Virus record (IMG/VR): IMGVR_UViG_3300017917_002885
Location: 1 to 50,957 of that record
From: a virus
DNA: 50,957 nucleotides
Reading direction: 5' to 3' (one strand)
Part shown: positions 27,142-34,765 of the stretch, in pieces
Layout of the letters: each line of letters starts with the position of its first letter
Position numbering within the stretch: position 1 is the stretch's first letter
The notes under the pieces: generated by a model
Told to the model about the DNA's origin: nothing
The model's database searches: none
The model's input: only the letters and a program-made list of their open reading frames with translations
Translations under genes and position numbers: made by a program

Positions 27142-27884
27142 ATAACTTTGCCGTCCTGTCCTATTCTAGTACCATAGCCATTATCTTTATGAGCTAAATC
27201 GTTTATATCCATCATTACTACAACACAATACTTAGTTCCAGATTTAATTGGAAGAGATGCATGCTCGTAAGCATAATTTGAAGGGAATATTGCTATATCT
27301 CCATAACCTGGCTTTACTTCAAGCTTATCTAATCTAGGGAAATATATTTCCCCTCCTTCATAATCATCATTAAGATAAATTACTGCTGAAACAGCACACT
27401 TATAAGAAGGGCCATCATCTGCATGAATTCTAAAGTGTTTACCTTCTCCCTCATACTTAACAAAGTTAAATATTTCATAGAAGTTAACATTTATGCCCCA
27501 GTATCTTGCATAGTCATCTACACATTTTCTTAGACCATTAAAAACTTCATCATAAACTTCATGCAGCCCTGCATTAAATTCATTTTTTGGCCCAAGTGCC
27601 TTGCTGTTCATTTTAAAATCTACGCAGTCTCTAGCTTTTTTAATTGGCTGATCTGAATTTGTTACCTTGGCTTCATTCCATCTGTATGGACCATTGCCAG
27701 AAAGAGTTTCTTCTAATACAGATATATATTTAGCTATCTGATCTTTTGAAAAAACATTATGATAAACATTAAGTCCAAATCCAGGATTTGAAACCCGAAT
27801 TGAATTAAACATTTTGTCTGGCATTCTAAAAGAGGTTGACTCTGTTCTATCTTTTTCAAACCACTCGTTATTAATATGTTCCAT
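27138..27884 (-). CDS. 2-oxoglutarate/Fe(II) dioxygenase, prolyl-4-hydroxylase type (copy 6)
   Basis: 248 residues. 'FRIHADDGPSYKC' gives His154-x-Asp156; His208 in 'YEHASLPI'; Lys218 in 'SGTKYCV'. Core 'VIYLNDDYEGGEIYF'. First gene of a six-gene overlapping run served by its own promoter (27902-27930) and an AAGGAG ribosome site. The family in bacteria and viruses hydroxylates prolines in repeats or in translation factors; here the neighbours suggest virion proteins. Confidence 0.88.
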   Translation of the reverse strand: MEHINNEWFEKDRTESTSFRMPDKMFNSIRVSNPGFGLNVYHNVFSKDQIAKYISVLEETLSGNGPYRWNEAKVTNSDQPIKKARDCVDFKMNSKALGPKNEFNAGLHEVYDEVFNGLRKCVDDYARYWGINVNFYEIFNFVKYEGEGKHFRIHADDGPSYKCAVSAVIYLNDDYEGGEIYFPRLDKLEVKPGYGDIAIFPSNYAYEHASLPIKSGTKYCVVVMMDINDLAHKDNGYGTRIGQDGKVI

Positions 27885-27901
27885 TTTTTTCTCCTTATTT
27901 A

Positions 27902-27930
27902 ATTATAGCATTTTGATTGCTATGTGTCTA
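27902..27930 (-). promoter_or_regulatory. Promoter of the dioxygenase operon
   Basis: Minus strand TAGACA (27930-27925), 17-nt spacer, TATAAT (27907-27902), in the only sizeable gap of the cassette. The predicted start near 27895 precedes AAGGAG and the ATG at 27884. Confidence 0.6.
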
Positions 27931-27946
27931 GAGATAAACGGATACA

Positions 27947-28723
27947 TTATTTTTTAAGCCTTGCGTTAAATTCCTCTTCGCCTAAAATATTTTGTACAAC
28001 ATCTGATACGCCCCAATAATTATGGCATTCGCATCTTTCTTGTCCTTCTGGCAGCTGTGGCTGTGATACTTCTCCAGTATGCAAGAAATACCTAAGGTCT
28101 CCATCTGAAGCGTATTTACCAAATGCTTCCCAACGCTCATCGCTTGATGAATTAATAATATCGGCAAACCAGTGTTCTGGTCTAACAAAATGTAAGAACA
28201 ATACAGTTAAGTAGTCATCCTCTGTTGCATCTGCTGGATATTCTGGTCTTGAGTGAACCTGCTGTTGTCCATAAAAACATACCGCTGAGTTTTCTTTTTC
28301 TGGAAATACTACTCCATCAACTTCAATGCCCCAGTTAACGCCTTCTTGTTCAATACAAATATCTACTGTTTGCTCACAGCCATTTTGATCCATATGCTTA
28401 TGAAGATGAGGGATATTTCCATTTTGCTTTTGATATCTAACTGTATAATAATATGTCTTTACAAGATCATCATTGCCATAAAGTTTTCTACCAACATTTA
28501 ACATAATCTCTTCAAGATCTGGATCAAACTCAATTGGGCTTTCCCACCTTCCCATAGAAGTATGGTAAAAAGTGCTAGATCCTGGACCCCAATTAATCTG
28601 CTGTATTCTTTTTTTAATTCTATCGAATACCTCTGGCTCAAAAACATTATCTACAGAAAATGCTGGTTTAACTTCTGGCAGTGGAAACTTTATTGCTGGA
28701 TGTGTATCTGCATTTGTTGGCAT
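27947..28723 (-). CDS. Divergent 2-oxoglutarate/Fe(II) dioxygenase-like protein (copy 7)
   Basis: 258 residues. A HxD-like 'LHKHMDQNG' (His110-x-Asp112) and distal His157 ('QQVHSRPEYP') are present, with the beta-helix strands 'YYYTVRYQKQNGNIPH' and 'LTVLFLHFVRPEHWF'. It lacks the YLNDDYEGG signature of the other copies, and the 2-oxoglutarate Arg/Lys is not obvious. The C-terminus 'ERCECHNYWG' has a Cys/His cluster. It lies between the Phe-Pro protein (2-nt gap) and the dioxygenase promoter. Probably a distant member of the same superfamily. Confidence 0.6.
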   Translation of the reverse strand: MPTNADTHPAIKFPLPEVKPAFSVDNVFEPEVFDRIKKRIQQINWGPGSSTFYHTSMGRWESPIEFDPDLEEIMLNVGRKLYGNDDLVKTYYYTVRYQKQNGNIPHLHKHMDQNGCEQTVDICIEQEGVNWGIEVDGVVFPEKENSAVCFYGQQQVHSRPEYPADATEDDYLTVLFLHFVRPEHWFADIINSSSDERWEAFGKYASDGDLRYFLHTGEVSQPQLPEGQERCECHNYWGVSDVVQNILGEEEFNARLKK

Positions 28724-28724
28724 A

Positions 28725-29630
28725 TTATTCTTGTTCCTTTATAGGTTTCGCTGGCCCCGATGGGAATATCGGAGGAGTTACTGGTGGGCTAAAGTATGGG
28801 AAGTAAGGGAAGTATGGGAAGTACGGGAAGTACGGTGGGAAGAATGGTGGGAAATATGGGAAAAATGGTGGGAAGTATGGGAAGAATGGTGGAAAATATG
28901 GGAAAAATGGTGGGAAGTATGGTGGAAAGAATGGTGGGAAGAACGGGAAGAAAGGTGGGAAAAACGGTGGGAAGAATGGTGGGAAGAATGGAGCTGTTGT
29001 TGTAATAGATGCTGTAACTGCACCAAGCGATGTTCCATTATTGTTGATTGCATAAATTGTATATGTTTGTGATGTTCCAGCTGTTTCATCAATTGTTTTT
29101 GGTGATGTTGCATTTGGATAGCTTGGTCCATCTGAAGAAACAACAGTATAGCTATTTATTGTTTTTCCTCCAGAAGCAGGTGCTGTCCAAGAAACAACGT
29201 CTTGATTTGCATTTGGTGATGAAGCAGTTGGATTTTGTGGGGCCTGAGGAACTGTAGTCACTGTTATGGAAGAAGATGTTGTTCCAGAAGAAGATCCAGC
29301 TGCATTTACACCTACTACAGTAAATGTATATGATGTGTTAGATGCAAGTCCCTGGAATGTGTATGAAGTGCTATCGCTTCCAGTATTTACAGTATATGTA
29401 GTTGGAGTTGATGTAATTGTATAAGATGTGGCTGCTGGTGATCCAGCTGGTAGAGTCCATGATAAGCTGGCTGCTGCGCCTGTACCTGCTGCTGAAGCAG
29501 CAGATGTAGTATTTGCAGTTGCTAAATAAGGACGTGAAGTTCCTACGTCAGATGCAGTTAAGCTTTCGACTGGTTTTGGCTCTAAAAAGTCGTTTGAAGA
29601 TTGTGATTTTCTACCAGCTCTTTTGCTCAT
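28725..29630 (-). CDS. Two-Fn3 protein with Phe/Tyr-Pro-Pro repeat tail
   Basis: 301 residues. Residues about 45-128 and 130-210 are fibronectin-III repeats ('AASLSWTLPAGSPAATSYTI', 'SYTFTVVGVNAAGSSSGTTS'; 'PQNPTASSPNANQDVVSWTA'). Residues about 213-280 are almost only Phe, Tyr and Pro in FFPP/YFPP/YFPY units. The end 'SPPVTPPIFPSGPAKP' is shared with the PASTA protein. Such a stretch cannot fold as a globule; it may form a polyproline rod or bind glycans or hydrophobic surfaces. It lies between a tail fibre and the dioxygenases. GGGAGAA precedes the ATG. A likely virion adhesin or linker. Confidence 0.8.
   Translation of the reverse strand: MSKRAGRKSQSSNDFLEPKPVESLTASDVGTSRPYLATANTTSAASAAGTGAAASLSWTLPAGSPAATSYTITSTPTTYTVNTGSDSTSYTFQGLASNTSYTFTVVGVNAAGSSSGTTSSSITVTTVPQAPQNPTASSPNANQDVVSWTAPASGGKTINSYTVVSSDGPSYPNATSPKTIDETAGTSQTYTIYAINNNGTSLGAVTASITTTAPFFPPFFPPFFPPFFPFFPPFFPPYFPPFFPYFPPFFPYFPPFFPYFPPFFPPYFPYFPYFPYFPYFSPPVTPPIFPSGPAKPIKEQE
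28742..28995 (-). repeat. Short-period DNA repeat encoding FFPP/YFPY
   Basis: The plus strand shows repeated GGTGGGAAGAATGGT / GGGAAGTATGG units of 9-15 bp with few interruptions. The period is always a multiple of 3, so unit gain or loss keeps the frame. Such DNA can change length by slipped-strand replication. Confidence 0.75.
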
Positions 29631-29642
29631 TATGTTCTCCCG

Positions 29643-31607
29643 TTATGACTTCAAATCTCCATAGACGACCCAAGTATTTGAGGCTCGCTTTAATAATGTG
29701 GCAGAAGACCACTGTGTTCTTAACTTTAATCCTGGTGTTGCATTTACTGTAACCCCTGATCCAGCAACAACTGTTACTAATCCAGTATTTATATTCATAA
29801 TATCTAGTGTAGTTCCAACTGGATAGTTTACTGAAGAATCTGGTGGAATTGTTACTGTTATATCTGATGAGCTATTTAGCTCAATCATAGTATCTCTTTC
29901 ATTAAGGTTTGAAAGAGTATAGTTTGATGTTTTTTGCGTAATAGTGGTTATTGATGGAACACCCTGTTTTGTTTGAGTTCCGTCATCAAATTCAACTCCA
30001 GAAGAAGATAATCTAACAACTCCAACAAATGTGGGAGAATTAATTGGTGCTCTATCATTTATTTGATCTTGAATTGAGCTTCCAACTCCATTAAGGTATC
30101 CTATTTCGGTATCTGAAACTCCAGAAACTATTGCCTGTTTTCCATCTAACTGTGTTTGAATAGCAGATGTTACTCCATTTAGGTATCCAAACTCAGTATT
30201 AGAGACATCGCCTACTACTATAGATGAGGCTGTAAGTCCAGCAACTGCAAGATTATCAAGGGATCCTTGACCAAAATTAACTGTTGTTGTTGGTTCGTCT
30301 GTTACGCCTTTAAATAATTTCCATGTGCCTGTTGAGGAGTCACGAACAAGCCCTGTATGCTGATAAGTGCCATCATTAAAATTAGCTACAAATCCAAGAT
30401 CTACAAGATTTCCAGTATTACCTTCACCAAGATAAATAAGTGAATCAGATACAACTAAATCTGTAGTAGAAACTGTTGTTGTAGTTCCGCTAACTGTTAA
30501 ATCGCCAGATATATTTACATCAGTAGCATTTAAAGTTGGAACAGTGACAGTTCCAGCAAATGTTGCACCGCCTGCACCAACAGCTGCATAATTAATTAAC
30601 TGCGCTTCTACCGCAAGTGCTGCATCGTTTGCATACTGCTGTGTTGCTAATAAGCTTGTATCTGCAATACCATGAACACCAGTAGTGTCATTATTATGAT
30701 TTGTAACTGCTGTAGATACATCTGAATTTGTGGCCAACACAGAAGTATCTGCTATGCCATGGATACTTGTTGTATCATTATTATGAGCTGATATTGAAGT
30801 TGCTACTTCTGAGCTGGTAGCCAAAGCTGCGGTATCTTGAATTCCATGAACATTTGTTGTATCGCTGTTATGTGTAGAAATTTCTCCAGTCACAGTTGTA
30901 TGTAATGCATCTATTTCATTATCTGTATATGCCTCAGCTGTTGCAACGGCATCATTTGCTTTTGTTGTCGCATCTGCAGCTGCAGTTGTAATTGCATCAT
31001 TTACATTTGAAATATGAGCTAAAGTTCCTGAAGCATCCTGTAAAGTAATTGTTCTATCTGCTGTAGGATCTACAACTGTAAGTGTTGTTTCAAAATCGTT
31101 TGATGTAGCACCTTCAAATTTAAGTGCTGTTTGAACATTAATTTCTGTTGAATTTACAGTTGTAGTTGTTCCATTGACTGTAAGGTTTCCAGATACTGTA
31201 ACATTTCCGCTTCCATCTGAAAGAACTAATGTTCCAGATGAGTTTGGAATTGTAATTGTTCTGTCTGCAGTTGGGTCAGTTGCTGTAATAATTGTTTCAT
31301 AAGCATCTGCTGTAGCGCCTTCAAGAATTATTGATGAGCCTGGAACCAAAAGATTTGATGATGAATCAAGTCCCGCTACTCCGCCTGCTGATCCTCTTTC
31401 TGATGAAAGAATATAATCTGAAAGGCTGCTTGTTAAGTCACTTGGTGTTGTATTAGCATAATTTGCTATATCTGCCCAGTTAGAGCCATTTCCAATTTTA
31501 AATTTAAGGGTATCTGTTTCAATACCAATTTCACCTGCAAGCAACACTGGGTTTGCGCTTGTCCAGTTTGCAGCGGTGTCTCTTCTAAGTTGAATTCTAA
31601 TTGCCAT
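29643..31607 (-). CDS. Long tail fibre protein (paralogue 2)
   Basis: 654 residues from ATG at 31607 ('MAIRIQLRRDTAANWTSANP'), with a perfect GGAGGT 7 nt upstream; a longer reading to 31676 is an out-of-context extension inside the previous gene. It has four 'HN(S/N)DTT-VHGI(A/Q)DT' repeats, an Ala-rich coiled coil ('AAADATTKANDAVATAEAYT'), and the same '...GDVSNTEFGYLNGVTSAIQT' and C-terminal 'LKLRTQWSSATLLKRASNTW' as the fibre at 20847-22262. A trimeric beta-helical fibre is expected. It overlaps the preceding gene by 11 nt. Confidence 0.82.
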   Translation of the reverse strand: MAIRIQLRRDTAANWTSANPVLLAGEIGIETDTLKFKIGNGSNWADIANYANTTPSDLTSSLSDYILSSERGSAGGVAGLDSSSNLLVPGSSIILEGATADAYETIITATDPTADRTITIPNSSGTLVLSDGSGNVTVSGNLTVNGTTTTVNSTEINVQTALKFEGATSNDFETTLTVVDPTADRTITLQDASGTLAHISNVNDAITTAAADATTKANDAVATAEAYTDNEIDALHTTVTGEISTHNSDTTNVHGIQDTAALATSSEVATSISAHNNDTTSIHGIADTSVLATNSDVSTAVTNHNNDTTGVHGIADTSLLATQQYANDAALAVEAQLINYAAVGAGGATFAGTVTVPTLNATDVNISGDLTVSGTTTTVSTTDLVVSDSLIYLGEGNTGNLVDLGFVANFNDGTYQHTGLVRDSSTGTWKLFKGVTDEPTTTVNFGQGSLDNLAVAGLTASSIVVGDVSNTEFGYLNGVTSAIQTQLDGKQAIVSGVSDTEIGYLNGVGSSIQDQINDRAPINSPTFVGVVRLSSSGVEFDDGTQTKQGVPSITTITQKTSNYTLSNLNERDTMIELNSSSDITVTIPPDSSVNYPVGTTLDIMNINTGLVTVVAGSGVTVNATPGLKLRTQWSSATLLKRASNTWVVYGDLKS

Positions 31608-32043
31608 TTGCGTTACCTCCGTCAAGTATATCATTAAATGATACTGAATACGCATTTCCTGCGTCATATGCAACAATTGATGTATCTACAAATGTGCCAT
31701 AATTTATATATCCAACTGAGCCATTATAATTGTGTGCGTGATCTAATAACGCTTTTGGACCACCTACATCTGACCAGCTATTTCCATCATATGCCTTAAT
31801 TACATTTTCGGCAGTATCAAAATAAACATCTCCTTCTGATGGAGAAGATGGTGCAGTGCTTAATGTTCTAATTGAGCTTGCTGCTGTTGATCCACCAGCT
31901 TGAGCTAATGTAACCCAATTAGAGCCATCATAAAATTTTAAAGCATTTGTGGAAGAATTAAAATAAATAGCACCCTCAGTCCCACCAGCTGGGTCTGATG
32001 CCAAAACTGGTGGGACTATAGGGACTACAAATTTTCTTGCCAT
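31597..32043 (-). CDS. Short tail-fibre/collar protein (MARKFVV family, short)
   Basis: 148 residues. The first residues MARKFVV are the same as in the next gene upstream. Two copies of the motif 'AIYFNSSTNALKFYDGSNWV' / 'DVYFDTAENVIKAYDGNSW' form small beta-hairpins seen in fibre N-termini. The start lies 1 nt past the previous TAA, so re-initiation is likely. It may be a partial duplicate of the 32045-33586 gene. Role: fibre base or adaptor (inference). Confidence 0.65.
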   Translation of the reverse strand: MARKFVVPIVPPVLASDPAGGTEGAIYFNSSTNALKFYDGSNWVTLAQAGGSTAASSIRTLSTAPSSPSEGDVYFDTAENVIKAYDGNSWSDVGGPKALLDHAHNYNGSVGYINYGTFVDTSIVAYDAGNAYSVSFNDILDGGNANGN

Positions 32044-32044
32044 A

Positions 32045-33586
32045 TTATGCTGTAATTACCACTCTATATTGATCTGCTGTAGCCACAGCAGCAAATGCTA
32101 CTGTAACTGTATTTGAAGAGGCTAGAGTTACATCTGCCTCAACTTGTGTTGATCCTTCAAAAACCTGCACAGTTGCCCATTGGTTTCCAAGGTTGTGTGT
32201 TACTGTGTAAGACGTATTTGTTCCGTCTCCAATCAATGTTGTGTATTTACGTGCTACTACTGATGTATCAATCGCTACATCATTAGCATTTACAGTAATA
32301 CCAGTTCCTTGGCCTACTGCGAATGTTGTTCCGTCTTGAGTTAAACCAGCTCCTGCTGTATATGCACCAGCTCCAGAGAACTGAACCCAATCCTGGTTAG
32401 TAAAATCAGTTAAGTAGTGATTTGACTGTACCCATGAAGTATTTGCATAGTTTGTACCTTCCATAACAAATACTGAGGCTCCAACTAGCTCTGAATACAC
32501 ATCTGCATCATCTGTTCTAGAAAGTGTTATATTGCTTCCTGTTGCAGCAACTACTTCGTATATACCATTATCTGCATCAGTTGATTGTCCTGTAAGAAGT
32601 ATTCTATAGCCAATCTGGTCTACATCTACTACGTGACTATCAATTGTTATTGTTGTAAAGTCTGTTAAATCTGCAATATTTGATGTTGCGAGAAGGTTTA
32701 CAGCCTGCTTCCAATTAAGGCCAGCAACTGCATTGTCTACATATCCCTTGTTTGCTGCATCTCCAGGAGCTGTAGGTGTAGCAAGGTTTGTAATCTTTTT
32801 GCTATTTGCATCTAAATCATTAGTTAATGATGCTGATTCAAGTGTCTTATTTTTTAGATTCTGTGAACCTTCTAATGTAGCAACAGTTGAATCAATATCA
32901 ATTGTTACTGTTCCTGTTGAATCATTATATGTCGCATCAATTCCAGTGCCACCATGAATTTCGCTAGCAACAATATCCTGAATTCTTTCTTCATTAATTG
33001 TTACAGCTCCAGATGATACTGTAAAGTCTGTTGCATTAAAGCTTGCAATACCCTTATTTGAAGATGTTGCATCTTCTGCTGAAATTGTTACTGTATTTCC
33101 AGATATAGATGTATCAATTCCTTCTCCTCCAGATACAGTTAATGTTTCTGAAAGTAATGAAATTGTTCCAGTTCCTGAATCTGATGAAAGATTAAGGTCT
33201 GTAGAAATTGTTTCTTCGCCAGCAGCAGTTAATCTACCCTGTGCGTCTACAGTAAATGTAGGAATTGATGTTGTTGATCCATATGAACCAGCTGTTACTG
33301 TTGTATTATCAAGGTCGATTGTTGTTGTTCCAGCTAAGTCAGCATATGTTGCTGTGAGGCCTGTTCCGCCTACTATAGATGAACCAATTACATCTTGAAT
33401 TACTTCTGTTGAACCAGAAGTTGGGGTCCACTCTGAACCATTGTAAAAATAAAGTACATTTGTACTTGTGTTATAGTAAATCTGACCAGCTACTGGGCTT
33501 GATGGCGCAGAGCTGAGATTTTGAATTCGTGCGTTTAGAAGCTCATTTTTATTGAGGTCTAAACTAACTACAAATTTTCTTGCCAT
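32045..33586 (-). CDS. Tail fibre protein (MARKFVV family, long)
   Basis: 513 residues. The N-terminal hairpin '[20 protein letters not shown]' is followed by fibre repeats, the tail-fibre signature '[20 protein letters not shown]', then a C-terminal domain with '[20 protein letters not shown]', which also resembles the end of the 33600-34037 protein ('YSVAITHNLGFNPNVTV'). AAGGAG precedes the ATG. It probably forms the base-proximal fibre. Confidence 0.8.
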   Translation of the reverse strand: MARKFVVSLDLNKNELLNARIQNLSSAPSSPVAGQIYYNTSTNVLYFYNGSEWTPTSGSTEVIQDVIGSSIVGGTGLTATYADLAGTTTIDLDNTTVTAGSYGSTTSIPTFTVDAQGRLTAAGEETISTDLNLSSDSGTGTISLLSETLTVSGGEGIDTSISGNTVTISAEDATSSNKGIASFNATDFTVSSGAVTINEERIQDIVASEIHGGTGIDATYNDSTGTVTIDIDSTVATLEGSQNLKNKTLESASLTNDLDANSKKITNLATPTAPGDAANKGYVDNAVAGLNWKQAVNLLATSNIADLTDFTTITIDSHVVDVDQIGYRILLTGQSTDADNGIYEVVAATGSNITLSRTDDADVYSELVGASVFVMEGTNYANTSWVQSNHYLTDFTNQDWVQFSGAGAYTAGAGLTQDGTTFAVGQGTGITVNANDVAIDTSVVARKYTTLIGDGTNTSYTVTHNLGNQWATVQVFEGSTQVEADVTLASSNTVTVAFAAVATADQYRVVITA

Positions 33587-33599
33587 TATTTATCTCCTT

Positions 33600-34037
33600 T
33601 TAGGACAGGTACGCTGTCCCTGAAAATGGTTGCGCCATTGTCAGTGTTAATTGATTTGTACTATTATAATCTATTCCAGTTTCCAATACATCTCCGCTGG
33701 AAGACTTAACCGTAACGTTTGGGTTAAAACCCAAATTATGTGTTATAGCCACAGAATAAACCCCATTTGCTGGTCCAGTGACTTGTGCTAATTCCCATGA
33801 AACACTGTAAGAAATATCTTTATCTAAAATAAAGCTATTTGCAATATTCCATGTGTTTGTGCTTAGAGCCTTTGGGCCCCAAAATCTTGTTGTTATTGTA
33901 TCAAAATAAAAATCTCCAGGAACTCCTAATGAGTTTGCTGGATTTCCCTCTCCGCTGATAATTGTTCTTCCAGGTGCACCAGAAGCCCTTACTACTACAA
34001 GAGGGTTGTTTTCAGTAACGATTAATTTTGTACCCAT
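33600..34037 (-). CDS. Small tail/baseplate protein
   Basis: 145 residues. It contains 'GVPGDFYFDTITTRFWGPKA', a hairpin like those in the neighbouring fibres, and a terminal domain with 'HNLGFNPNVTVKSSSGDVLE'. The ATG overlaps the stop of the preceding gene (TAATG). Likely a fibre attachment or baseplate subunit; assigned by context and shared modules. Confidence 0.6.
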   Translation of the reverse strand: MGTKLIVTENNPLVVVRASGAPGRTIISGEGNPANSLGVPGDFYFDTITTRFWGPKALSTNTWNIANSFILDKDISYSVSWELAQVTGPANGVYSVAITHNLGFNPNVTVKSSSGDVLETGIDYNSTNQLTLTMAQPFSGTAYLS

Positions 34038-34381
34038 TAAATTGTCACCGATCTACTTAGAGTCATATATCCTTCAAGCAGTCTTGTTTTATTGACGCTA
34101 GGATCTATTAAAACTAAATCATATGCTGATTTTGGATAGAACATTTTATTTGTTCTGTCTGCAGATATAGAAACAGAAAGCTTTCCTTCTGTTGGACTAA
34201 TTGTAATTCCATCTTCTTCTGTTAATGTAAAAGCTAATTTTTTTCCGCCCTGTGTATCTCTAACCTGCATTTTAGCTTGATGAGCATTTAATTGAATGGG
34301 ATTTAAATCTTCGTCTAAGTATTGCACTTCAAACGTAAATGTGGTGTTTTGGTCTACTTCAAAATTTTTTTGCGCTGCCAT
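34037..34381 (-). CDS. Tail protein with BppU-like N-terminal Ig fold
   Basis: 114 residues from the second of two adjacent ATGs (GGGAG 5 nt upstream). Pattern: 'TTFTFEVQYLDEDLNPIQLN', 'HQAKMQVRD', 'DGITISPTEGKLSVSISADR', 'YDLVLIDPSVNKTRLLEGYM'. This is the common small beta-sandwich of phage baseplate/tail proteins. First gene of the fibre run. Confidence 0.6.
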   Translation of the reverse strand: MAAQKNFEVDQNTTFTFEVQYLDEDLNPIQLNAHQAKMQVRDTQGGKKLAFTLTEEDGITISPTEGKLSVSISADRTNKMFYPKSAYDLVLIDPSVNKTRLLEGYMTLSRSVTI

Positions 34382-34398
34382 CATTACTCCCGTGGAAT

Positions 34399-34438
34399 AG
34401 AAATACTCCTGTACCTATTTTAGCACAAGAGTATTTCT
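34399..34438 (-). promoter_or_regulatory. Dyad-flanked promoter for the fibre operon
   Basis: Perfect 10-bp inverted arms AGAAATACTC (34399-34408) and GAGTATTTCT (34429-34438) enclose a TAAAAT -10 (34422-34417, minus strand). The arms may be an operator or, when transcribed from the holin gene, a weak hairpin. Confidence 0.4.
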
Positions 34439-34454
34439 AACTAAGCGTTAATTA

Positions 34455-34697
34455 CTACTTATTGGTAAAACCAAAGCTCTTATCGTTTGGATTTAAAGCC
34501 TTTAAAATTACTGGAGCAATTGCAGCAAAACCAGCTGCGACCAAATCCTTTGGATCTGTATTTCCAGTCATATAAAGAGCCATTGCAGCAGAGAGAAACG
34601 CTCTGCCATATGTTCCTAATGCAGATAAAATCTGTTCTTGCATAGTTACTTTCCCATCTTTATTTAAATCAGCCTTGTCAAATTTCTTTGTGGCCAT
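34455..34697 (-). CDS. Holin-like membrane protein with EF-hand loop
   Basis: 80 residues from ATG at 34697, with GGAGA about 9 nt upstream; the ATG at 34706 abuts the ribosome site and is unlikely. Residues 10-21, DLNKDGKVTMQE, are a canonical 12-residue EF-hand calcium loop (D1, N3, D5, G6, V8, E12). Two hydrophobic stretches follow (about 25-46 and 50-68), ending in a charged tail. The size and topology fit small actinophage holins, which permeabilise the membrane for lysis. The endolysin-like gene lies 3 kb away on the other strand. A structural role is also possible. Confidence 0.55.
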   Translation of the reverse strand: MATKKFDKADLNKDGKVTMQEQILSALGTYGRAFLSAAMALYMTGNTDPKDLVAAGFAAIAPVILKALNPNDKSFGFTNK

Positions 34698-34765
34698 ATA
34701 TATCATCTCCTATCATAGCGTTGTTGCCATGAGATTTGGGTTTTGCCCATAACACTATTGTATCA

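Noticed and set aside
28572-29072. Plus-strand Trp/Glu-rich ORF and other ORFs over the FFPP repeat
   Set aside because: Shadow of the repeat DNA; no ribosome site and no domain, while the minus-strand frame has two Fn3 domains and a start signal.
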